Source: RGIG3009 sp045590415
Lineage (GTDB): Bacteria; Bacillota; Clostridia; Oscillospirales; Acutalibacteraceae
DNA: 6,188 nucleotides
Direction of reading: 5' to 3'
Assembly: GCA_045590415.1 (NCBI GenBank)
Contig: JAZNRA010000132.1
Coordinates: 1-6,188 of the forward strand
This document shows positions 1 to 5,266 of the stretch, piece after piece. The translations under genes and the position numbers were made by a program. The notes beneath the pieces are model-generated. The model was not told the DNA's origin. It did not search any database and was given only the letters and a program-made list of their open reading frames with translations. How positions within the stretch are numbered: the first letter of the stretch is position 1; each line of letters begins with the position of its first letter.

Positions 1-234
1 CGCGAAGTACATACAGATAATGCCGAGCAGCATAAGGATGGAAGTGGCGTAGGTGTTGATCGGGATCAGGGTTTTATACAAAAACGTGCAGATCGCCGTA
101 GCGGTATCACCGCCGATGATGAGTGCCGCTGCGTACCCGAAGAAGGTCAGACCACCCAAAAACAGCGTGATCATGATGCCGTAACCGAAGATCAGTTTAC
201 CGGTACCGGCAATTTTTTTGAGCATTTGTTTCAT
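1..234 (-). CDS. Small membrane protein, probable small subunit of the TRAP-like transporter (partial, C-terminus off window)
   Basis: Only the first 78 codons are in the window; the frame is open to the left edge. I translated it directly: it starts MKQMLKKIAGTGKLIFGYG and ends in ...LLGIICMYFA. A short positively charged N-terminus precedes a long hydrophobic stretch at about residues 14-41 (with GGLTFFGYAAALIIGG near its end), a short loop with a Lys near residue 54, and a second hydrophobic stretch from about residue 63. The start is set by an AGGAGGG Shine-Dalgarno at 241-247, whose last base overlaps the stop codon of the upstream large permease, so translation of the two is probably coupled. 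From position and topology I infer the small integral-membrane partner of the DctM-type permease. The visible part does not show a clear DctQ signature, and it could instead be a shorter accessory protein. The full length and number of membrane segments cannot be judged. Confidence 0.72.
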   Translation of the reverse strand, partial: MKQMLKKIAGTGKLIFGYGIMITLFLGGLTFFGYAAALIIGGDTATAICTFLYKTLIPINTYATSILMLLGIICMYFA

Positions 235-246
235 CTTGTACCCTCC

Positions 247-1608
247 TTACAGGCCGAAGACAGGCAACCAGCCCATCAGAACAAGCACTTGCAGAATAAA
301 CTGTGCCGCAACCCACCACAAGTTGTTTTTGAAGGTCTTGCCGAAATCCGATTCCGCGATCGTCATGCCCGCATACATGCCGAGTCCCAAGGGTGGGGTG
401 ATCCCGCACATGACACCGCAAATGCAGGGAAGCATCGCGGCGGCAAGCAACGGATCGACGCCGACGGCGGCAAGCGCCGCGATAAAGGTGGGACCGAACG
501 TGACGACGATGGACGAGCCGGGAATGATCATACCCATGATGCAACTGATCACACAGATAAAGACGACCATGCCGAATTTGGAGAACGCAAACCCTTGTAC
601 AAACGTAAGCAGTTCTTGCGCGACGTTCAAATCCTTGAACATAGCGCCGATCATGTACCCGATCACGCATACACCCACCGACGGAGCAATCGTCTTAACG
701 CCGCCCGCAAACATTTTCGCGATCTTGTGCGGGGTGATAACGGATCTGTCCTTGGTGATAAGCAAGTTATAGATCGCCGCCACACCGGGGATGAATAACA
801 GCAAACTGGATGAGAGATATTTGGCACCCGTCGCACCAAGGCGCGCGGTGAAAAAGCCATCTTTAAAGAGTGCATCCAGAAAAAACGGAAGCAGTATCAC
901 CAGCGGCAACAAGAGACCTTGCCAGCCGCTTTTGAGTACTTCAGAGAATTTCGGCAATTCTTCTTTTGCCATCGGTTTCACTTTATAGTATTTGCAGAAC
1001 GCAAACACCATGACGATGCGTTGCAGGACAAACCACAGCGAGATCGCCCACAACACCGTCCAGAACTTGCTTTGCGAGACCTCCTCCGGCAACAAAGCCG
1101 CAAGCGTCAACGCTTCCATGGCAGCAATAATGTTAGAAGACGGCGGGATCATGTTGCCCAGATAGCTGGCATTGCTTTCGATGTTTGCCGCAAGCTCCGC
1201 CGGAAAACCGCTGCGCTTCATGGCGGGAATGGTGAGCGTACCGGTCGCCATCACGTTACCGGGACCCGATCCCGACAAAGCACCCATAAAGGCACTCGCC
1301 ACGACCGAAACATAACCCGCACCGCCCGTCACGCGGCCGAGCAGCGATAAAATGATGGCCACGCAACTGTCGATGATCTTGGTCTTGGTGAGGATAATGG
1401 ACATCGCCACAAACGCTGTCATAGTATACAATAAGTTCGTTGACAACGCCGCATCAACGTACTCCCACACGTTCATATACGTGCCCGTTACACCCAGTAA
1501 CACCAAAAAACTAACAAATACCGCCTCGTACACAGGCCGCTTGAGCAACAAAAACCAGACAAGGATCGTGCCTAACATCACGATTAGATAGATCAGTGCC
1601 GATGGCAT
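247..1608 (-). CDS. DctM-type large permease of a TRAP-like transporter
   Basis: Integral membrane protein of 453 residues, slightly longer than the roughly 425-430 usual for DctM. It is hydrophobic almost throughout, with two similar halves as expected for the ion-transporter fold. The first half has the hairpin motif SGSGPGN at 112-118, then TGTLTIPAMKRSGF and the paired PPSSN at 155-159. The second half has IPGSS at 362-366 and TPPLG at 404-408. A more polar linker (about 205-228) separates the halves. These repeated Gly/Ser/Pro hairpins are the substrate- and Na+-binding elements of DctM-like proteins (family knowledge). TRAP systems import organic acids or sugar acids using an extracytoplasmic binding protein, but none is encoded in this window, so the substrate is unknown. 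The ATG start is supported by AGGAGG at 1619-1624. It is the first gene of its own operon, behind a consensus promoter and an operator-like repeat, and is followed by a small membrane protein 12 nt downstream. A related IT-superfamily carrier working without a binding protein is the alternative. Confidence 0.87.
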   Translation of the reverse strand: MPSALIYLIVMLGTILVWFLLLKRPVYEAVFVSFLVLLGVTGTYMNVWEYVDAALSTNLLYTMTAFVAMSIILTKTKIIDSCVAIILSLLGRVTGGAGYVSVVASAFMGALSGSGPGNVMATGTLTIPAMKRSGFPAELAANIESNASYLGNMIPPSSNIIAAMEALTLAALLPEEVSQSKFWTVLWAISLWFVLQRIVMVFAFCKYYKVKPMAKEELPKFSEVLKSGWQGLLLPLVILLPFFLDALFKDGFFTARLGATGAKYLSSSLLLFIPGVAAIYNLLITKDRSVITPHKIAKMFAGGVKTIAPSVGVCVIGYMIGAMFKDLNVAQELLTFVQGFAFSKFGMVVFICVISCIMGMIIPGSSIVVTFGPTFIAALAAVGVDPLLAAAMLPCICGVMCGITPPLGLGMYAGMTIAESDFGKTFKNNLWWVAAQFILQVLVLMGWLPVFGL

Positions 1609-1624
1609 GAGGTTTCCCCCTCCT
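1609..1624 (-). promoter_or_regulatory. Shine-Dalgarno of the dctM-like gene, with a possible small hairpin
   Basis: Read on the minus strand, the leader just before the ATG is AGGAGGGGGAAACCTC. The AGGAGG core lies at 1619-1624, ten bases from the start codon, and decides the start. GAGG at 1619-1622 can pair with CCTC at 1609-1612 across a six-base loop, which would partly hide the ribosome site. The stem is only four base pairs, so a regulatory role is speculative. Confidence 0.6.
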
Positions 1625-1638
1625 ATGTATTCTTATTT

Positions 1639-1656
1639 TGGAATGTATTCCATTCC
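1639..1656. promoter_or_regulatory. Operator-like inverted repeat in the dctM leader
   Basis: Two overlapping palindromic registers occupy the same place. One is TGGAAT-GT-ATTCCA (1639-1652, plus strand) with perfect 6-bp arms. The other is GGAATG-TATTC-CATTCC (1640-1656), also with perfect 6-bp arms. The site lies about 9 to 22 bases after the predicted transcription start of the dctM promoter, a usual place for a repressor that blocks transcription. The short symmetric arms around a small centre resemble sites of GntR/FadR-type or similar dimeric regulators, but the family is a guess because no regulator gene is in the window. It is too short and AT-rich to be a terminator. Confidence 0.5.
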
Positions 1657-1667
1657 CAATAAGTTAT

Positions 1668-1695
1668 ATTATAACCTGAATTTTCAAAATGTCAA
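1668..1695 (-). promoter_or_regulatory. Consensus sigma-A/sigma-70 promoter for the transport operon
   Basis: On the minus strand a perfect -35 box TTGACA (1690-1695) and a perfect -10 box TATAAT (1668-1673) are separated by 16 bp. The predicted transcription start is near 1660, giving a leader of about 52 nt before the dctM-type ATG. Both hexamers match consensus exactly, so the unrepressed promoter should be strong, which fits control by a repressor at the adjacent inverted repeat. The -35 box begins only two bases beyond the terminator of the upstream operon. Confidence 0.85.
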
Positions 1696-1697
1696 GC

Positions 1698-1739
1698 AAA
1701 AAAAGCAAAGAAATGCAAAATGCATTTCTCTGCTTTTTT
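1698..1739 (-). terminator. Intrinsic terminator of the UDP-L-FucNAc operon
   Basis: The arms at 1699-1717 and 1721-1739 form a 19-bp stem with a 3-nt loop. The core (1705-1717 with 1721-1733) is flanked by an A6 run that pairs with the U run, and the U tract reaches seven residues (1704-1698). The single non-Watson-Crick position is a G-U wobble in the minus-strand RNA but an A-C mismatch in the plus-strand RNA, which supports use on the minus strand. The upstream arm starts inside the capF stop codon, so termination follows translation directly. Confidence 0.88.
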
Positions 1740-2934
1740 ATACAGGATCAAAAAACGTATCGGGGTGTGCAGGATCAAACAATTCGTTTGCCCACATGAC
1801 GGTCACCAGATCGTCGGTTTCGGATAAGTTAATGATGTTGTGCGTATAACCGGGGAGCATGTGTACGGCTTCAATCTTGTCACCGCTAACTTCAAAGTTC
1901 AGCACTTCGTCCGAGCCGACTTTTCGTTGCTGAATGAGTCCTTTACCGCTGACGACCATGAAAAACTCCCATTTGGTGTGGTGCCAATGCTGACCTTTGG
2001 TGATACCGGGTTTTGAAATATTGACGCTGACCTGTCCGTGTGCCGCGGTTTTGAGCAGTTCCGTGAAACTGCCGCGTTCGTCCACGTTCATTTTAAGCGG
2101 GAACGCCGCCTTTTCCTTCGGCAGGTAAGACAGATAGGTGGAATACAGTTTTTTCGCAAAGGAATTATGCGCGATCTCGGGCATCATCAGCGTCCCGGGT
2201 TGGGCTTTGAACGCTTCGAGCAAGGATACGATCTCACCGAGCGTCACTTTGTGAGTGGTGGGTGCGGCGCAAAACGCACCGTCATCGCACAGAACGGTAG
2301 TGATGCCGTCAAACGTGCAATGGTGTTCAAGTCCCTCCAACGCGTCCAGCATTTCCTCCACAAGATCGTCGATATAAAGCAGTTCCAGTTGTATTGCCGG
2401 GTCGTTGATCGTGAGCGGCAGATCGTGTGCCGTATTATGGCAGAAGGTCGCCACCGCCGAATTGTAATTCGGGCGGCACCATTTGCCGAACAAGTTGGGG
2501 AAACGGTAGACGAGTACTTTCGCGCCCGTTTCCTTTGCGTAAGCGAAAAACAAGTCCTCCCCCGCTTTTTTGGAGCGGCCGTACTCACTGTCGTACCGAC
2601 CGATGCAGGTCGCCTGAATGGAGGACGAGAGCATCACGGGGCAGGTGTTGCCATGCTCCTTAAGCGTTTCCAGCAAGGTGGAGGCAAAACCGAAATTGCC
2701 CTGCATAAATTCCTCGGTATTCTGCGGGCGGTTGACTCCCGCCAAATTGAACACAAAATCCGCTTGCTTGCAGTAGGTGTCCAGTTCTTCGGGGGTGGAA
2801 TCGATATCGTAACAGTAGATCTCCTCAATGTTCAAAGACGGGCGGGTGCGGTTTTTGCCGTCCCGAATGGTTTTTAAGGTTTCAACCAAGTTTTTGCCGA
2901 CAAAACCGTTTGCACCGGTAATTAAAATGTTCAT
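1738..2934 (-). CDS. capF: CapF/WbjC-like UDP-2-acetamido-2,6-dideoxy-hexulose reductase (SDR + cupin)
   Basis: Second enzyme of UDP-N-acetyl-L-fucosamine synthesis. In characterised homologues the cupin domain epimerises C3 of the CapE product and the SDR domain reduces C4 with NADPH to give UDP-6-deoxy-L-TalNAc. The 398-residue protein has an N-terminal Rossmann motif GANGFVG at 7-13, a serine cluster at 103-105, the catalytic pair Y118-x3-K122 (YGRSK), and RFPNLFGKW at 144-152. The C-terminal cupin (about 280-398) carries GQHWHHTKWEFF at 315-326 and PGYTHN at 361-366, so H316/H318, E323 and H365 are likely metal ligands. S. aureus CapF is about 369 residues, so this one is slightly long. 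The ATG lies in an ATGA overlap with the stop of the preceding gene, with GAGGTG upstream. It is the last gene of the operon. The cupin separates it from plain 4-reductases that would lead to L-QuiNAc or L-RhaNAc sugars. Confidence 0.92.
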   Translation of the reverse strand: MNILITGANGFVGKNLVETLKTIRDGKNRTRPSLNIEEIYCYDIDSTPEELDTYCKQADFVFNLAGVNRPQNTEEFMQGNFGFASTLLETLKEHGNTCPVMLSSSIQATCIGRYDSEYGRSKKAGEDLFFAYAKETGAKVLVYRFPNLFGKWCRPNYNSAVATFCHNTAHDLPLTINDPAIQLELLYIDDLVEEMLDALEGLEHHCTFDGITTVLCDDGAFCAAPTTHKVTLGEIVSLLEAFKAQPGTLMMPEIAHNSFAKKLYSTYLSYLPKEKAAFPLKMNVDERGSFTELLKTAAHGQVSVNISKPGITKGQHWHHTKWEFFMVVSGKGLIQQRKVGSDEVLNFEVSGDKIEAVHMLPGYTHNIINLSETDDLVTVMWANELFDPAHPDTFFDPV

Positions 2935-4091
2935 TCGCTCACCTCGTACAATCCTAAATCGGATAACAGTTCTCGCGTTTCACGCACCGCTTCATCGCTT
3001 TGTTCGCTGACGGCACGAAGGCGCTCAATTGCCCCCGCACCGCGTCCCTGCTTTAAGCGGGTGGCTATGCGACAAAGTTGGTAATAAGGGGTCAGAAAGG
3101 GCTTGCCGTCCAGCGCGGGATACAATTGCTTGAGATCGTCAAACGGCATAAATATTTTGCGCCATGCCGCACCCGCAGCACCGTGCCGCACCGCCGCAGC
3201 GGCGCTTCCTTGTTCGCGGGAACCGTAGGCGCCGCCGCACAAAACGAATTGCTCCGCGCGGCGAGTCACGTCGGTGTGTTCGACGTCGCCGAACCACACA
3301 GCCGCCAGTGCACACATCTGCTCGGCAAAGGTCATAAGCCCGCCGCTTTCACAAAAAGCAAGCACCTCTTTGGAGGAGCAACCGCCGCTTTGCAAGAGCA
3401 GCCACAAGTCCATTACGGTGCGAATACCGCAACCGCCGCCAAGAAAATGGTGCGCCATGTGCGCTATATGATGGAATAAAAAGAATGCCGGTTTTTCCAG
3501 ATGATAGCATCCTTTGGAAACGGTATGATCCCAGATCGTCGTTAATACGGCATCCATCGCGGGGACACGTTCCAACACGTTGTGATGCAGTTCCAAATGC
3601 ACGCCGTCGCAGTACAGCGACATATCGTGATAGTTGCGCACGCCGTCGGTGGTAAAGCCCTCGGCAACCAATGCGTTCGCGGCGCGGTCGAGGTCTTCTT
3701 CGTGTATGAGCACGTCGATATCACAGCTCGTGCGCATCCACGGCTCGGGATACAGCACCCGCATGACGGCGCCTTTGAGCGGGATATACGGAATCCCCTC
3801 CCGCTCAAGCACTTCGCCGATATGCTCAAGCTCCGCTTCCAATTTGACATAGCGGTACTGCGCGGTCAGCAACGCCGCAGCCGCTTGTTCCATAAACGCC
3901 CGCTCGGCGTCGTCGGTAGGAAGCGGCAGGACACCGTTCTGCTCGGCAACGTGGTAAACGAGATGCCGAAGATCGTGTTTTGCCGCGAGCTTGAAAACGG
4001 CCTTAAACTCGGTAAAATCCATTGGCTGCGTAAACGGCTCGTCACGCAGCACCGCGCGCAGTAACGCGATCAGTAATTGTTCGGTCGTCAA
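2931..4091 (-). CDS. Nucleotidyltransferase-fold protein, NTP_transf_5 (PF14907) type, function unknown
   Basis: A 386-residue cytoplasmic protein with no signal peptide or clear membrane segment. The centre matches the minimal nucleotidyltransferase pattern of the NTP_transf_5 family: PLKG at 104-107, then RTSCDID at 120-126 and HLELHH at 165-170, so D124, D126 and E167 are the likely metal-binding carboxylates. A His-rich segment follows (FHHIAHMAHHF, about 206-216), then GIRTVMD at 222-228 and a C-terminal part with YGS and a KIFMP/YP..L pattern usual for the family. Members occur widely in capsule and exopolysaccharide loci, but their substrate is not established. The position between the 2-epimerase and CapF suggests a role in the same glycan pathway, which is inference. 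Residues 287-310 are unusually Ala/Gly-rich. The start is TTG; the next ATG (4020-4022, residue 24) would remove N-terminal residues and lacks the well-placed ribosome site. The gene overlaps capF by 4 nt. Confidence 0.83.
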   Translation of the reverse strand: MTTEQLLIALLRAVLRDEPFTQPMDFTEFKAVFKLAAKHDLRHLVYHVAEQNGVLPLPTDDAERAFMEQAAAALLTAQYRYVKLEAELEHIGEVLEREGIPYIPLKGAVMRVLYPEPWMRTSCDIDVLIHEEDLDRAANALVAEGFTTDGVRNYHDMSLYCDGVHLELHHNVLERVPAMDAVLTTIWDHTVSKGCYHLEKPAFFLFHHIAHMAHHFLGGGCGIRTVMDLWLLLQSGGCSSKEVLAFCESGGLMTFAEQMCALAAVWFGDVEHTDVTRRAEQFVLCGGAYGSREQGSAAAAVRHGAAGAAWRKIFMPFDDLKQLYPALDGKPFLTPYYQLCRIATRLKQGRGAGAIERLRAVSEQSDEAVRETRELLSDLGLYEVSE

Positions 4092-4095
4092 GTTA

Positions 4096-4102
4096 TCACC
4101 CC
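4096..4102 (-). promoter_or_regulatory. Ribosome binding site supporting the TTG start of the nucleotidyltransferase gene
   Basis: On the minus strand GGGGTGA lies five bases before the TTG at 4089-4091 and just after the TAA of the 2-epimerase gene (4104-4106). No ATG or GTG occurs in frame near this point, so the site favours TTG initiation close to the upstream stop, probably by re-initiating ribosomes. Confidence 0.65.
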
Positions 4103-4103
4103 G

Positions 4104-5264
4104 TTAAAATTTGCGCCACACCATTTTGTTGACAACGCCGACGTACGACTGGATGATCTTGACGACTTTGGTCGACACGTTTTCCTCAATATAATCCGGA
4201 ACGGGGATGCCGTAATCGCCGTTCTGATTCATGGTGACGGCAGTATCCACCGACTGTAACAGACCGACCTCGTCAATGCCCGAGAGGATAAAGCACGCTT
4301 TATCCAGCGCTTCGGGGCGCTCGGTGGAGGTGCGGATGCACACCGCGGGGAACGGTTTACCGATGGAGGTGAAGAAGCTGCTTTCCTCCGGCAGCGTGCC
4401 CGAATCCGATACCACGCAGAACGCGTTCATCTGCAGGCAGTTGTAATCGTGGAAGCCGAGCGGCTCCTGACGGATCACGCGCGGATCGAGTTTAAAGCCG
4501 CTCGCATCCAAGCGATTGCGCGAACGCGGATGGCAGGAATAGAGGATCGGCATGTCGTATTTCTCCGCCATTTTGTTGATAGCGGTAAACAAACTGACAA
4601 AGTTTTTCTCGGTGTCGATGTTTTCCTCGCGATGGGCGGAGAGGAGGATATACTTACCCTTTTCGAGCCCTAACCGCTCGTGCACGTCGCTTGCCTCAAT
4701 TTCAGCAAGGTTGTTGTGAAGCACTTCCGCCATCGGCGAGCCGGTGACGTAGGTGCGCTCTTTCGGCAGACCGCAGTCGGCAAGATACCGACGCGCGTGC
4801 TCGGAGTATGCCATGTTGACGTCCGAGATGATGTCCACGATGCGGCGGTTGGTCTCCTCCGGCAGGCACTCGTCCTTGCAACGGTTGCCCGCTTCCATGT
4901 GGAAGATCGGAATGTGCAGGCGTTTCGCGCCGATGACCGACAGACAGCTGTTAGTATCCCCCAGCACCAGTACGGCGTCGGGTTTGATCTCTTCCATCAA
5001 TTTATACGATTTTGCGATGATATTGCCGCAGGTTTCGCCGAGGTCAGCACCGACTGCATCCAAATACACGTCGGGATCGTCGAGCTTCAAGTCCTTGAAG
5101 AACACGCCGTTTAAGTTATAGTCGTAGTTTTGGCCCGTGTGCGCGAGGATCGTATCGAAATAGGTGCGGCATTTGTTGATGACCGCCGCGAGTCGGATGA
5201 TCTCGGGGCGCGTGCCGACGATGATGAGTAATTTCAGTTTGCCGTTGTTTTTAAAAGCCGCCAT
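4104..5264 (-). CDS. capG: CapG/WbjD/FnlC-like UDP-N-acetylhexosamine 2-epimerase (UDP-L-FucNAc-forming)
   Basis: Non-hydrolysing 2-epimerase of 386 residues with the GT-B fold. It is predicted to convert UDP-6-deoxy-L-TalNAc to UDP-L-FucNAc in the cytoplasm. Visible motifs in order are GTRPEIIRL (17-25), HTGQNYD (42-48), GDTNS (102-106), HMEAGNRCKDE (122-132) followed by PEETNRR (135-141), SAHREEN (209-215), CHPRSR (244-249), SDSGTLPEES (286-295) and RTSTERPEA (311-319). By analogy with WecB, D103, E124, one of E136/E137 and H211 fill the catalytic positions. The short NRCKDE..PEETNRRIVD segment and GSPMAEVL (175-182) resemble CapG/FnlC more than the ManNAc-forming WecB/MnaA, which usually have a GLRTGD-type segment. 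The dehydratase and reductase partners in the operon support this. The ATG is preceded by GGAGGA at 5274-5279, inside the end of capE, and the gap to the capE stop is 2 nt. UDP-ManNAc formation is the less likely alternative. Confidence 0.93.
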   Translation of the reverse strand: MAAFKNNGKLKLLIIVGTRPEIIRLAAVINKCRTYFDTILAHTGQNYDYNLNGVFFKDLKLDDPDVYLDAVGADLGETCGNIIAKSYKLMEEIKPDAVLVLGDTNSCLSVIGAKRLHIPIFHMEAGNRCKDECLPEETNRRIVDIISDVNMAYSEHARRYLADCGLPKERTYVTGSPMAEVLHNNLAEIEASDVHERLGLEKGKYILLSAHREENIDTEKNFVSLFTAINKMAEKYDMPILYSCHPRSRNRLDASGFKLDPRVIRQEPLGFHDYNCLQMNAFCVVSDSGTLPEESSFFTSIGKPFPAVCIRTSTERPEALDKACFILSGIDEVGLLQSVDTAVTMNQNGDYGIPVPDYIEENVSTKVVKIIQSYVGVVNKMVWRKF

Positions 5265-5266
5265 AC

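Noticed and set aside
197..798. Overlapping open frames on both strands (minus 197-670, plus 218-772 and 226-798) over the start of the window
   Set aside because: They overlap the DctM-type gene, show low-complexity Arg/His- or Thr/Pro-rich composition with no family motif, and lack a convincing ribosome site.
1639..1656. Inverted repeat in the dctM leader as a second terminator or attenuator
   Set aside because: The stem is only six A/T-rich base pairs and no U tract follows, so a protein-binding site is more likely.
2038..2877. Long plus-strand open frame of 279 codons opposite capF
   Set aside because: It lies wholly inside capF, has no recognisable domain, is rich in Arg/Gln/His as expected of an antisense shadow, and the capF frame carries clear SDR and cupin motifs.
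3160..3260. Possible frameshift or low-quality patch in the Ala/Gly-rich part of the nucleotidyltransferase gene
   Set aside because: Family-like sequence (YGS before it, KIFMP and YPAL after it) continues in the same frame on both sides, so the reading frame is intact.
4680..5121. Plus-strand open frames opposite the 2-epimerase gene
   Set aside because: Antisense shadows of a gene whose frame contains every expected catalytic motif; no independent coding evidence.
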